From NCBI RefSeq assembly GCF_051175315.1, contig NZ_CP195100.1, forward strand, positions 4,216,001-4,280,000: a stretch of DNA of 64,000 nucleotides, read 5' to 3'. Source of the stretch: Tundrisphaera sp051175315 (GTDB taxonomy: Bacteria; Planctomycetota; Planctomycetia; Isosphaerales; Isosphaeraceae). Shown in pieces: positions 44,679 to 54,080 of the stretch (position 1 is its first letter; every line of letters begins with the position of its first letter). The notes under the pieces are model-generated. The model saw only the letters and a program-made list of their open reading frames with translations. It was not told where the DNA came from and searched no databases. Made by a program: the position numbers and the translations under genes.

Positions 44679-45286
44679 TGCGAGGCCGACAGGCTGGGGG
44701 AGGGCATCGCCAGGGCGAACCGGCGGTTGAGGTCGTCGATGATCCAGTGGTAGGCGACCTGGTGGATCGACTCGACGATCCCCATGTCGTCGCTGGCGAC
44801 GTGGAGGTTGTGGTGGCCCATCGTCTTGAGGACGCCGCCGTTAAATCCGGTAAAGCCGACCGTGGTCAGCCCGTTGGTGTTGGCCCACTCCACGGCGCGG
44901 AGGATGTTCGGGCTGTTGCCCGACCCCGAGATCGCGATCAGCAGGTCGCCGGGCGAGGCCAGGTTCTTGAGCTGCTCGACGAAGATCCGCTCGTAGCCTT
45001 CGTCGTTGGCCCAGGCCATGATGCCGGCCGTGTTATCGGTGAGGCTCAGGACCTTGAGGCGCTTCTGGGCCTCGAAGTCGCGGAGCGTGCACTTGGCCAG
45101 GTCCTCGCAGAGGTGGGACGCGTTGGCCCCGGAGCCGCCGTTGCCGATGATGAAGACGAACCGGCCGGTCTGGTAGACGTCGTCGATGAGCTGGCTGACC
45201 GTCTCGAGCTGGGTGAGATCGAGGGCCTGGATGTCGCGACAGACCTGCTCCAGGTAATCCTTGGCGCCCAATGTCGATCCCAACAT
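44675..45286 (-). CDS. gmhA: SIS-domain phosphoheptose isomerase-like protein
   Basis: 203 residues, GmhA/DiaA type. FVFIIGNGGSGANASHLCEDLAKCT and DLLIAISGSGNSPNILRAVEWANTNGLTTVGFTGFNGG are the SIS sugar-phosphate sites; HHNLHVASDDMGIVESIHQVAYHWI fits GmhA. Would convert sedoheptulose-7-phosphate to a heptose phosphate. ATG at 45286 has GAGGAG upstream. Coupling to a ROK kinase rather than the usual HldE kinase is notable. The symbol is given on family resemblance. Confidence 0.8.
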   Translation of the reverse strand: MLGSTLGAKDYLEQVCRDIQALDLTQLETVSQLIDDVYQTGRFVFIIGNGGSGANASHLCEDLAKCTLRDFEAQKRLKVLSLTDNTAGIMAWANDEGYERIFVEQLKNLASPGDLLIAISGSGNSPNILRAVEWANTNGLTTVGFTGFNGGVLKTMGHHNLHVASDDMGIVESIHQVAYHWIIDDLNRRFALAMPSPSLSASH

Positions 45287-45342
45287 GCCGATGGCTCCTC
45301 CGCTAGCATCCGTCCTGGGCTCTGATGACGATCCGTGGGCCG

Positions 45343-45371
45343 ATTGTAACCGCTGCCCCGCCGACGGACAA
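45343..45371 (-). promoter_or_regulatory. Promoter of the gmhA-ROK pair
   Basis: TTGTCC (45366-45371) and TACAAT (45343-45348) on the minus strand, 17-nt spacer. The start near 45336 leaves a ~50-nt leader before the ATG at 45286. Confidence 0.55.
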
Positions 45372-45419
45372 TCGACGGTCAAGCGGGCCGATCGATGCGG
45401 GAAGGGCGAGGGCGGACGG

Positions 45420-47624
45420 ATGATGGGATGGGCGTGGTTGGTGCCGGGCGTCGGGTTGCTGGTCGTCGCGGCCTATCTGATGGCGGGGCGGGGGTTGCGC
45501 CTGCCGGCGGGGGCGCCGGCCCGGCTCGGTGCCGTGTTGATCGGCTGGTGCTGGGCCACGCTCGGCGTGGAGGCGTTGGGTTCGTTCGGGATGCTCCGGC
45601 CGGGGCCGCTCACGCTCTGGTCGGCGCTCGGGCTGGCGATCGCCGCCCCCATCGCCCACCGGCGGGGCCGGATACCTATCGGCGAAACGAAGCCAACCGG
45701 CGGGCCGTGGGAAGCGTCCGCCGTGCTGAGCCTGGGGCTGGTGATCTGGGTGTTCCTCCGGTTCGGGCTCCCGTCCCTGCTGATGCCGGTCAAGGTGGTG
45801 AGCGACGGGCCGATCTATCACCTGTACATGGCCGCGCGATGGTGGAAGGCGGGGCGGGTCTTCCCGGTCGCGACCCCGTTCGGCGAGGTGGGGGCCACCT
45901 ACTTCTGGGCCAACGGCGAGGCCTGGTTCGCCTGGCTCATGACCCTGCAAGGGGGCGACCGCCTGGCCCGGGTCGGACAGATTCCATTCCTCGTCGTCGG
46001 GGCGATGGCGGCCCACGCGATGGCCCGGCGGTTGGGGTCCGGGACGAGCGCCGCCCTGATCGCCGCCGGCTGGTTCGTGACGCTCGGACCCCTGATGATC
46101 TTCGGGTGCGAGCCCAACGTCGACGCCCAGTTCGTGGCGGGTTACCTGCTCGCGGCCTATTTCTTCCTCCGCTACGCCCTGGAGGACGACGGGGCGACCT
46201 CGCTGGCCCTGGGGGCGGTCGCGGCCGGGCTGACCTGGGGGACCAAGCCGACGGGAATCGTCTTCGTCCCGGTCCTGCTGGCCGGGGTGGCCGTGCTGAT
46301 CGTCGCGCGTCCGGCCCCGCTGTGGACCCGGATCGGGCACCTGGCCCTCCTGATCTTCATGCCGCTGCTGGGTATGGGCTACTGGGCGGCCCGCAACGCG
46401 GCCCTGACCGGCAACCCGTTTTATCCGCTCCACCTTTCGGTGTTCGGCCGGGTGATCCTCCGGGGCTGGTTCGAGCCGGAGGTGATGCGGTTCAGCGTCT
46501 ACTACATCCCCCGCGAGGACTGGCGGGCGTTCGTCGATATCCTGGTCTCGGTCCTGGATGCCCGACTGGCGCCCGCGTGGCTGGCGGCGATCGGCGGGGC
46601 CTGGTGGATCGGCCGCCGCGATCGCGTGGATAGGGCGCGGTGGGTGTGGGCCCTGTCCGGGCTGGCCGTCCTGATCGTCGCCCTGTACTGGCTGGTGATC
46701 CCGTACCGGACCCAGCAACGGTTCATGCTGCCCGCCTTCGGCCTGGCCGTCACGCCCCTGGCGCTGACGCTGGACCGGGCCCGGTGGCTGAGGTGGGCCG
46801 GGGCGGGCCTGCTGGCCGTCCACGTCCTGACCCCCCAGCCGTGGCCGCTCTCGGGGCCCGACGACCGGATCCCCTGGGACATGACGCCGGTCATCGCCAA
46901 TGCCATCCCGGCGCCGATCACCGTGCCGACCGGCCCGCCCATGTGGCGGCAGCTCATCGCGGAACCGGGCGGGATGGCCCAGGCCGTGAGCCTCGGCCTG
47001 TGGGGGCTGGGCGCGATGGCCGTCGCCTGGAGCTGGTCCCGGCTGGCACGCGACGGCTCGCGCCGGGCCTGGGTCGTGGCGGGGGGGCTGACGGCGGCGG
47101 TCACGCTCGGGTCGGGCTGGGCGATCCGCGTCGGGGCGCCCCCCTCGCCGTTCCCGTTCTTCCGGGATTACTTCGTCGGCTGGACCGAGCTGGAGGCCCG
47201 CGCCGGGGCGACGGGGGCCCGGATCGCCTATGCCGGGACCAATATCCCCTACTACCTGATGGGCGGGGACCTACGCAACGAGGTCCGCTACATCAACATC
47301 GACGCCCATCGCGACTGGCTGATGCACGACTACCACCGGGCCGCGTCGTCGCTGGGGCTGCCGGAGACCTGGCCGAACCCCTATCCCGGCTGGGATCGGA
47401 TGCGGCCCGACTACGCGGCCTGGCTGGCCAACCTCCGTGCCGCGGGGATCGAGATCCTGGTCGTGGCCCGGGCCAACGTCTCCGAGGGGTCGCACAACGT
47501 GGCCGACGCCGAGGGGTTCCCCGTCGAGCGGGGCTGGGCCGAGTCGCACCCCGAGTCGTTCCAACCCCTGTACGGGGTCAACCCGCCCGATCCCCTGTTC
47601 CGCTTCTATCGGGTCGCCCCCTGA
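45420..47624 (+). CDS. Polytopic membrane protein, GT39/ArnT-like glycosyltransferase
   Basis: 734 residues with about 11-13 membrane segments, then a soluble C-terminal part (~590-734). KVVSDGPIYHLYMAARWWKAGRVFPVATPF resembles the first periplasmic loop of GT-C lipid-sugar transferases, where an Asp is catalytic. PYRTQQRFMLPAFGLAVTPLAL and GYWAARNAALTGNPFYP are common in such proteins. The C-terminal part (RIAYAGTNIPYYLMGGDLRNEVRYIN, LRAAGIEILVVARA) resembles the soluble domain of related enzymes. ATG pair at 45420/45423; upstream codons are not protein-like. Divergent from gmhA. It would transfer a sugar from a polyprenyl phosphate; acceptor unknown. Confidence 0.75.
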   Translation: MMGWAWLVPGVGLLVVAAYLMAGRGLRLPAGAPARLGAVLIGWCWATLGVEALGSFGMLRPGPLTLWSALGLAIAAPIAHRRGRIPIGETKPTGGPWEASAVLSLGLVIWVFLRFGLPSLLMPVKVVSDGPIYHLYMAARWWKAGRVFPVATPFGEVGATYFWANGEAWFAWLMTLQGGDRLARVGQIPFLVVGAMAAHAMARRLGSGTSAALIAAGWFVTLGPLMIFGCEPNVDAQFVAGYLLAAYFFLRYALEDDGATSLALGAVAAGLTWGTKPTGIVFVPVLLAGVAVLIVARPAPLWTRIGHLALLIFMPLLGMGYWAARNAALTGNPFYPLHLSVFGRVILRGWFEPEVMRFSVYYIPREDWRAFVDILVSVLDARLAPAWLAAIGGAWWIGRRDRVDRARWVWALSGLAVLIVALYWLVIPYRTQQRFMLPAFGLAVTPLALTLDRARWLRWAGAGLLAVHVLTPQPWPLSGPDDRIPWDMTPVIANAIPAPITVPTGPPMWRQLIAEPGGMAQAVSLGLWGLGAMAVAWSWSRLARDGSRRAWVVAGGLTAAVTLGSGWAIRVGAPPSPFPFFRDYFVGWTELEARAGATGARIAYAGTNIPYYLMGGDLRNEVRYINIDAHRDWLMHDYHRAASSLGLPETWPNPYPGWDRMRPDYAAWLANLRAAGIEILVVARANVSEGSHNVADAEGFPVERGWAESHPESFQPLYGVNPPDPLFRFYRVAP

Positions 47625-47739
47625 ACCCTTTTTCCGAATCCGCGACGGATTGCCCCGCGAGATCGCACTAACCAAGGAGAGAAGTCCGTCCCGCGTCTTG
47701 GCGGGAGGCGGGCGAGGACGGTTCCCGGAGGAGAGGACG

Positions 47740-49647
47740 ATGCGGTTGACTTTGCGGACCCTGGTCGCCTGGCTCGACGACACATTATCTCCCAACGAGG
47801 TCCGGACGATCGGGCAGCAGGTCTCGGAGAGCCCGTTCGCCCAGGAGCTGGTCGAGCGGGTCAACCGTGTGACGCGGCAGAGGCGGCTGGCGGCCCCCCT
47901 GACCACCGGCCCCGACTCGACCGACCCCAACGTCGTGTCAGCTTACCTGGACAACGAGCTGTCGCCCGACCAGGTGGCCGAGTTCGAGAAGAAGTGCCTG
48001 ACCTCCGACGTCCATCTCGCCGAGGTCGCCAGCGTCCACCAGATCCTGAGCCTGATCGGCCACAAGGCCAAGGTGCCCGCCGACGCCAAGGCCCGGATGT
48101 ATCGCCTGGTCAAGGGCCGGGAGGCCAGCCCCCAGGCGCAGCCCCCCGCCCGCGAGCGGAAGCCCTCGCCGGCGCCCGAGCCGGAGCCCGCCGCGCCATC
48201 GATCGGCGTATGGCACCCGTCGGCCGCCTCGCCGGGCCGGTCGATGCTCGAACGGTTCGGCCCGTTCGCCGTGGTGTTCGGCCTGATCGCCGTCCTGGGC
48301 TGGACGGCGGCGCAGAGCCTCCGGAACGAGCCGGCGCCCGTGGTCGTGAAAAACGAACCCAAGCCCGTGGTCGAGCCGGTGGCCCCGGCCCCCGTCGCCC
48401 CCAGGCCGGCCCCCGAGATCCCCAAGGCGATCGAGGTCGCGGAGGCCCCGCCGGCGATGCCGGCCGAGCCGGCCGAGGATGGGACGGTCGCCACATTCGA
48501 CGAGATCCAGGGCGTCGTCCTCCGGTTCGTCCCGGAATCGGCCTCGTGGGAGCGCCTGGCGGCCAAGGAACCGATCAAGGCGAAGACGCGGCTACTCAAC
48601 CTCGCCCCGTTCCGCAACACCTTGAAGTTCCCCAAGGGGGACGTGGACCTGGTCGAATCGACCGAGGTCGTCGTCGACCAGCCTGAGGCGGAGCAGGCCG
48701 GGCGGCTGGACCTGCACCGGGGGATGCTCGCCCTGCGCAGTTCCGCGACGCCCGCTCCCTTCGCGATCGGCCTGGACGGGCAGGTCGTCTCGATCCGGCC
48801 GTCGGGCGGGGCCGACATCGGCGTGGACCGGCTCCCGACCCTCCGGCCGGGGCAGGCCGAGCCCTCGGCCGGCAAGCTGCGGATCTACATCCCCTCCGGG
48901 GAGGTGGTGCTCCGTTCCGGCGAGGCCGAGGAGCGCATCAGCGGGCCGGGCGGGATGGCATTCCTCGCCTCGGGTAAGTTCGACGAACGGTCGCACCAGC
49001 CAGCCCCGACCTGGGTCGCCGACCCGTCGCCGACGTCGTTCGCCAAGGAGATCGGAGACCAGTTCGTCGCCTACTTCCGCGCCGACCGGCCGATCCTGGC
49101 CAACCTGGTCGAGGCGATGGACGACAGCCAGAAGGACGTGAAGCGGATGGCCGTCCAGGCCCTGGCCGGGATCGGCGACCTGGAATCGGTGGTGGCCGTG
49201 CTCGAAGGCGAGGCGGACGCCTCGTCCCATCGCGCGGCCGTGGATGCCCTCCGCACCGGGCTGGCCCAGGGGGGCGAGCCGGCCAAGGCCGTCCGCGAGA
49301 GCCTGAACCGCCAGTACGGCGAGGAATGGGGCGTGGTCACCGAGAGGCTGCTGGTCGGCTACCCGGCCGAGTCCGCCAGGGACGAGGCGATCATGTCCCA
49401 GCTGGTCGGCTATCTCGGCGCGGCCCCGGGCCGGGGCACCCGCTCGCTGGCCCTGGACAACCTCTGCGAGCTGACCCACCGCGACAGCATGGAGTACGAC
49501 CCGTCCCAGCCCGAGGGGAAGGGGCTCAAGGCCTGGCAGGACTTCCTCAAGAAGGAATTCAGCTCGTCCTCCCGGAACCCCTCCGGCCCCCGCTCCGAAC
49601 GCCGCCCCGATGCCTCGATCCGGGCCCGAACGGGGGCCGGGGCATGA
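47740..49647 (+). CDS. Membrane protein with anti-sigma-like N-terminus, FecR-like and HEAT-like domains
   Basis: 635 residues. Residues ~1-130 hold two anti-sigma-factor-like units (VAWLDDTLSPNEVRTIGQQVSESPFAQELVERV and SAYLDNELSPDQVAEFEKKCLTSDVHLAEV) without zinc ligands. A membrane segment follows (~172-190, FAVVFGLIAVLGWTAAQSL) and a Pro/Glu linker. The ectodomain (~250-410) has FecR-like strands (LDLHRGMLALRSS, IYIPSGEVVLRSGE). A C-terminal HEAT-like region (~445-570) reads DDSQKDVKRMAVQALAGIGDLESVVAVLEGE. ATG at 47740 follows GGAGGAGAGGAC. It overlaps the next gene by ATGA. It may be an envelope sensor or regulator (inference). Confidence 0.75.
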   Translation: MRLTLRTLVAWLDDTLSPNEVRTIGQQVSESPFAQELVERVNRVTRQRRLAAPLTTGPDSTDPNVVSAYLDNELSPDQVAEFEKKCLTSDVHLAEVASVHQILSLIGHKAKVPADAKARMYRLVKGREASPQAQPPARERKPSPAPEPEPAAPSIGVWHPSAASPGRSMLERFGPFAVVFGLIAVLGWTAAQSLRNEPAPVVVKNEPKPVVEPVAPAPVAPRPAPEIPKAIEVAEAPPAMPAEPAEDGTVATFDEIQGVVLRFVPESASWERLAAKEPIKAKTRLLNLAPFRNTLKFPKGDVDLVESTEVVVDQPEAEQAGRLDLHRGMLALRSSATPAPFAIGLDGQVVSIRPSGGADIGVDRLPTLRPGQAEPSAGKLRIYIPSGEVVLRSGEAEERISGPGGMAFLASGKFDERSHQPAPTWVADPSPTSFAKEIGDQFVAYFRADRPILANLVEAMDDSQKDVKRMAVQALAGIGDLESVVAVLEGEADASSHRAAVDALRTGLAQGGEPAKAVRESLNRQYGEEWGVVTERLLVGYPAESARDEAIMSQLVGYLGAAPGRGTRSLALDNLCELTHRDSMEYDPSQPEGKGLKAWQDFLKKEFSSSSRNPSGPRSERRPDASIRARTGAGA

Positions 49648-50450
49648 TCGTCGACCTTGGTCCCCACCTCCGGGTCGCCGAAACGGCGGCCCGCGAGGCC
49701 GGCTCCGTGCTGCTCGGCCTGTACGGGAAGGTCGCCGCCCGCGAGAAGCGGCCCGGCGACCTCGTCACCGAGGCCGACACCGCCAGCCAGGCGCGGATCG
49801 CCGCGATCCTGGCCGACGCCTTCCCCGACCACACCCTGCTGGCCGAGGAGGACAACGTCCAGCCCGACCCGGCCAACCCCTGGCGCTGGGTCGTGGACCC
49901 GCTCGACGGCACGATCAACTTCGCCCACGGCTTCCCCTTCTGGTGCGTGTCGATCGCCCTGGAATATGCCGGGCGGCTGGTGGTCGGGGTGATCCACGAC
50001 CCCCTGGCCGGCCGGACCTATTCGGCCCGGCTGGGCGGCGGGGCCACGCTCAACGGCGAACGCCTCCGGGTCGGCCCAGCCCCCAGCCTGCGCGAATCCT
50101 TGATCTCCACCGGGCTGCCCACCGACTTCGCCGACGACGCCGACCGCCAGCTCGCCCTCCTGAGTCGGATGTCGACCGGGACCCACTCGGTCCGGCGGAC
50201 CGGGTCCACCGCCTTGAACCTGGCGTTGGTGGCCGCCGGCGGGCTGGATGCCTTCTATGCCACGTCGATCCACCCGTGGGACGTGGCCGCCGGGGTCGTC
50301 CTGGTCCGCGAGGCGGGGGGCATCGTCTCGGCGCTCTCCGGCGGGCCTTATGACATGTACCGCCGGCAGATTCTGGCCACCAACGGCCTGATCCACGCCG
50401 AGGCGGCGGCGGCCCTGGTCTCGGCCTGGCCGGACCTGGCCGCGATCTGA
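49644..50450 (+). CDS. Inositol monophosphatase-family phosphatase
   Basis: 268 residues. Metal-binding motifs are LAEEDN (about 70), DPLDGTINFAHGFPF (about 88-102) and HPWDVAAGVVLVREAGG (about 212). RRTGSTALNLALVAAGGLDAFY is family-typical. Hydrolyses myo-inositol-1-phosphate or related sugar phosphates such as histidinol phosphate or fructose-1,6-bisphosphate; the substrate is not decidable. The ATG overlaps the previous stop (ATGA). The link to the upstream regulator-like gene is by operon only. Confidence 0.92.
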   Translation: MIVDLGPHLRVAETAAREAGSVLLGLYGKVAAREKRPGDLVTEADTASQARIAAILADAFPDHTLLAEEDNVQPDPANPWRWVVDPLDGTINFAHGFPFWCVSIALEYAGRLVVGVIHDPLAGRTYSARLGGGATLNGERLRVGPAPSLRESLISTGLPTDFADDADRQLALLSRMSTGTHSVRRTGSTALNLALVAAGGLDAFYATSIHPWDVAAGVVLVREAGGIVSALSGGPYDMYRRQILATNGLIHAEAAAALVSAWPDLAAI

Positions 50451-50496
50451 TCCTCCCCGATCTCGGTCATTTCACCCAAAGCCCCAACAAATGGGC

Positions 50497-50530
50497 CTCG
50501 CCCCGCGTAGTGGTGGCAGCGTGGGGCGAG
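50497..50530 (+). terminator. Possible terminator hairpin after the phosphatase
   Basis: CTCGCCCC (50497-50504) pairs with GGGGCGAG (50523-50530), with some pairing within the 18-nt loop. It lies 47 nt after the stop and before the giant genes. No T-run. Confidence 0.35.
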
Positions 50531-50540
50531 TCCCGGATCG

Positions 50541-50570
50541 TTGGCCGGGGCCCGCGAGCCGTGGTAAAGT
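50541..50570 (+). promoter_or_regulatory. Possible promoter of the giant-gene pair
   Basis: TTGGCC (50541-50546) and TAAAGT (50565-50570) spaced by 18 nt, about 75 nt before the proposed TTG start. Both boxes are imperfect. Confidence 0.3.
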
Positions 50571-50645
50571 TGACCGGACCGGCGAGGTCGATGCGAACTC
50601 CGCCATCGCCCCGCGCCGGCCCGATCTCCCGGAAGGTCATGACCG

Positions 50646-53600
50646 TTGCGTCATCCGAACCGACTGTTGACCTGGGGAATGGCCGCCGCGCTGCTGGCCT
50701 TCGGGGTGTCTCCGGCGCCCGACGGGCCGCCCCGGGCCGAGGCCCCGAAGACGTCGGCGGTCCCGTTCTTCCTGGACGTCCCGGCCGACCGCGAGACGTT
50801 CTGGAACCGCTTGCTGCGGCCCGACTTCGTGGTCGTGGATGGCGCCGAGTTCCAGGGCCTCCGCGATCGCGAGGCCGCGAAGCCCCCGGGCGGCACGAGG
50901 CCGCCGATCATCCTGTCGGTGGCCGCCGCGGGGCGGGTGGATGGCGACTGGGCCCGGCTTTCGATCGCCTTCGGGATCGTGGTCGAGCGTGACGGCCCGG
51001 CCTGGGCCACGGTCCGGCTCGACGGCCTGACGCTGGCGAGGGCCTCGGTGGGCGGCAAGGATATCCCCGCCCGGGTCGGCGAGGATCGGGCCTGGCAGGT
51101 AGAGCTCCCCGGGCGGGGCGAGCACCTCGCGACGATCGAGGTCCTCGCCCCGGTCCGGGGCGCCGCCGACTCGCGCCGGCTCGACCTGGCGATCCCGCCC
51201 GCCGCCTCGACCCGGATCGACCTGGACGTCCCCCGCGACGTCCTGACCGCCTCGACCGCGGCCAACGAGCCGATGGCCGTCGCCCACCCGGGCGGGTCCG
51301 ACGGCCCGGCCTCGCGGATCTCGGCGCGGCTCAACCCCCGGGCGAAGCTGGAACTCGTCTGGCGCGAGCGGGCCAACCCCGCCGTCCTCCTGCCGACGCT
51401 GCTGGCCGTCCAGGGGGAGATCGCCCTGGAGGTGGAGCGCGGGTTCCTCCGGACCCGGAGCCAGTGGATCGTCTCGGCGGTCCGGGGCTCGGTCGACCGG
51501 ATCTCGTTCCGCGCCGGGCCGGGCGAGGAGGTCCTGGACGTCGAGGTCGACGACGAGCCGGCGGTCTTCGAGGGGCGGGCCGAGGCGGGCCGGCTGGTGG
51601 TCCTGATCCCGCTGGACGAGCCCCTCCGGCCCGATCGCCCGAGGCGTTTGCGGGTGACCGCCCGGCGGGCGATGGCCTCGATCGACGCGACCCGGGTCAC
51701 CTTCCAGGGCTACCCGTTCGACGAGGCGAAGGTCCAGACCGGCGTCCTGGCCATCAGCCGGGCGGGGCCCCTGTTCCCGGTCCCCACGGCGGGCCGGGGC
51801 CTGCGGCGGATCGACGCCCGCACCGAGCTGCCCGAGCGGCTGCGGGCCCGCCCGGACATCCTGATGGCCTTCGAGTTCACCGCCCAGCCGTTCGAACTCG
51901 GCCTCCAGATCGAGCCCGAGCCCCCCCTGGTGCGGATCGACTCCCGGGCCACCGTCACCCTGGAACCCCAATCGGCCCGGGTCGATTCCCGGTTCGACTG
52001 CCGGGTCACGCAGGGGCGCCCCTTCGAGCTGTCGTTCCTGATCCCGGAGGGCCTGGACCTCGAATCGGCCGGGCCGCCCGAGGTGGTCGAATCGTCCCGG
52101 GTGGTGGCCGAAGGCCCCGCCCCGCCCCCGGGCTCGCCGCCGATCGCCGGCGCCCGGGTGCTGACGATCGCGCTGGCCCGGGCGGCGCGGGAGGCCGAAA
52201 CCTTCCAGGTCTCCCTGAAGGGCAGGGCGGAGATCGACGCCGGCCCGCCGGTCTCGATCCCCCTGTTCTGCCCGCGCGAGCCATCTTCGGGCAGCGTGGT
52301 GGTCGTGGGATCGCGCGACCTGGCCATCGAGCCCGGCGACGGGCGGCCGTCCCCCTTCCAGGTCAACTGGGGCGCGGTGCCGCCCGGCTGGGCCTGGCCG
52401 GGCGGCGCGGCCCCCCCACCGGAGGCGTCCCTGCTCTGGTTCCGCCACGACGCCGGGGCCCGGGATCTTCCGCTCCGGATCACGGCCCGCCCGCTGTCGC
52501 TGCGGCACGGCTCCGCCACGACGGCGACCATCGATCGCCGGGGGGCCGACGTGGTCGATGACATCGAGGTCGCGGTCGCCCACGGGGCGATCTCCGGCCT
52601 GGACGTGATCCTGCCCCCCGAGGTCCCGGACCGGTGGGAGGTGGACGGGGTCGACCTGGCCGGCCGGGACCCGATCGGTCAGGAGCCGGACGGCTCGCGC
52701 CGCCATCGGCTCCGCTTCGCCCGGGAGGTCTCCGGCGGGTTCCACCTCCGGTTCCGCTATCGCCTCCCATTCGCCGAGCCGGTCGCCCAGGGGCGCGACG
52801 GCTCGTTCCGCCTGGCGACGATCCGGCCCGCCGAGGGGACGTGCACCGGGCGGCAGGCCCGGCTGGCCTCCCAGCCCGGCCTGGCGATCGAGGCCCAGGC
52901 CCCGGGGTGGACCGCCGAGCCGCCCGAGCCCGCCGCCCCGGCGGAGGCCGGCCCCTCGACCCGCCGGGTCCTGGAGCGGGCCGACGATGCCCACGCGCCG
53001 ATCACCGTCATCGCCCGGGCCGAGGTCGCCGTCCCGCTGCCCGCGACGATCGTTTCGCGGGCCTGGATCCGGACCCTCCAGCGCTCCGACGGCGACCTGG
53101 AGACGGCGGCCTGGTTCCGCGTCGAGTCCCGGGACAACGCCGTCTCCGTGGCGCTGCCCCCCGGCTCCCGCTGGATCCGGGCCCGGGTCGCGGGGGCCGA
53201 GGCGGTCGCCAACGACATCGAGGTGCTGGACGCCGACCGCTATCGCATCCGGATCGCCCCCGGCGTCAACCCGGGCCCGACCCTGGTGGGATTCGAATAC
53301 GTGGTCCCGGCCGCCGCCAACGTCGGCCCCCTCCTGCCGCCGGTCATCCTGGGCGATGCCGTGGTCCAGCAGACCTGCTGGGAAGTGCAGGTCATCGGCA
53401 CCCGGGTCGGGGTCGGGGTCCCGGCCGGCTGGACCGACGAGAACCAATGGTATCGCGACGGCGTGATCTGGAAGCGGAGGCCCTGGAAATCCTCGGCCGA
53501 GATGGCCGCCTGGGTGGCCGGCGCGGACACCTCGCCGGCGACCCCGCACGACCTGGGCTCGGGGGAATCCTACGGGCGGCACGGCTACCTGTTCAGCCGG

Positions 53601-54080
53601 GCCGGATCGTCGGCGCCCCTGCCATTCCGCATCGAGTCGAGGTTCGCCCTGGTCGCCATCTGCTCCGGCCCGGTGCTGGCGATCGGGCTGCTGGTCCTCG
53701 CCCGGAGGCCGCCCCCCCGATCGCTCGCGATCCTCGGGCTGATCCTGGCCTTCCTGGCCGGGACGTTCGGCGAGGTGAGCGTGATCCTCCTGGTCCTGCA
53801 ATCGGCGAGCCTGGGGCTGATCCTGCTGGTCGCCGCGGTCGTCATGCAACGCTTGATCGCCCGGGGCGACGTCCCGCCTCGCCCGGCGGCCGCGGCCCGG
53901 ATGGTGGTGAGCCCATCGGCGGCGTCTTCCCCGCAGGGGGAACCCGACGAGTCGACCGTGATCCGCGCATCGAGGCCCGCCGATGCGATGTCGACCGCCG
54001 ACCATCCCGCCTCGGATCCGGCCTCGATCACGAGGAAAACCCCGATCGCCCCGTCCACCGCATCACTGGGCCCGCAATGA
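50646..54080 (+). CDS. Giant secreted/membrane-anchored protein, unit 1 (1144 aa)
   Basis: Signal peptide (~residues 8-25, LTWGMAAALLAFGVSPA), a ~970-residue beta-rich ectodomain and a C-terminal membrane bundle (~1000-1072: VAICSGPVLAIGLLVLA, LAILGLILAFLAGTFG, VILLVLQSASLGLILLVAAVVM). The ectodomain is full of strand-turn units such as LDLAIPPAASTRIDLDVPRDV and RISARLNPRAKLELVWRE, with no catalytic motif. A basic/Ser tail of ~70 residues follows the helices. TTG at 50646 with GGAAGG upstream is the likely start; the ATG at 50679 falls inside the signal peptide. The stop overlaps the next gene by ATGA. No known family recognised. Confidence 0.75.
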   Translation: MRHPNRLLTWGMAAALLAFGVSPAPDGPPRAEAPKTSAVPFFLDVPADRETFWNRLLRPDFVVVDGAEFQGLRDREAAKPPGGTRPPIILSVAAAGRVDGDWARLSIAFGIVVERDGPAWATVRLDGLTLARASVGGKDIPARVGEDRAWQVELPGRGEHLATIEVLAPVRGAADSRRLDLAIPPAASTRIDLDVPRDVLTASTAANEPMAVAHPGGSDGPASRISARLNPRAKLELVWRERANPAVLLPTLLAVQGEIALEVERGFLRTRSQWIVSAVRGSVDRISFRAGPGEEVLDVEVDDEPAVFEGRAEAGRLVVLIPLDEPLRPDRPRRLRVTARRAMASIDATRVTFQGYPFDEAKVQTGVLAISRAGPLFPVPTAGRGLRRIDARTELPERLRARPDILMAFEFTAQPFELGLQIEPEPPLVRIDSRATVTLEPQSARVDSRFDCRVTQGRPFELSFLIPEGLDLESAGPPEVVESSRVVAEGPAPPPGSPPIAGARVLTIALARAAREAETFQVSLKGRAEIDAGPPVSIPLFCPREPSSGSVVVVGSRDLAIEPGDGRPSPFQVNWGAVPPGWAWPGGAAPPPEASLLWFRHDAGARDLPLRITARPLSLRHGSATTATIDRRGADVVDDIEVAVAHGAISGLDVILPPEVPDRWEVDGVDLAGRDPIGQEPDGSRRHRLRFAREVSGGFHLRFRYRLPFAEPVAQGRDGSFRLATIRPAEGTCTGRQARLASQPGLAIEAQAPGWTAEPPEPAAPAEAGPSTRRVLERADDAHAPITVIARAEVAVPLPATIVSRAWIRTLQRSDGDLETAAWFRVESRDNAVSVALPPGSRWIRARVAGAEAVANDIEVLDADRYRIRIAPGVNPGPTLVGFEYVVPAAANVGPLLPPVILGDAVVQQTCWEVQVIGTRVGVGVPAGWTDENQWYRDGVIWKRRPWKSSAEMAAWVAGADTSPATPHDLGSGESYGRHGYLFSRAGSSAPLPFRIESRFALVAICSGPVLAIGLLVLARRPPPRSLAILGLILAFLAGTFGEVSVILLVLQSASLGLILLVAAVVMQRLIARGDVPPRPAAAARMVVSPSAASSPQGEPDESTVIRASRPADAMSTADHPASDPASITRKTPIAPSTASLGPQ

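Noticed and set aside
52634..54076. 481-residue N-terminal extension of the 2312-residue protein
   Set aside because: The extension overlaps unit 1 in another frame and is Arg/Pro/Gly-rich. The ATG at 54077 starts a signal peptide and overlaps the previous stop.
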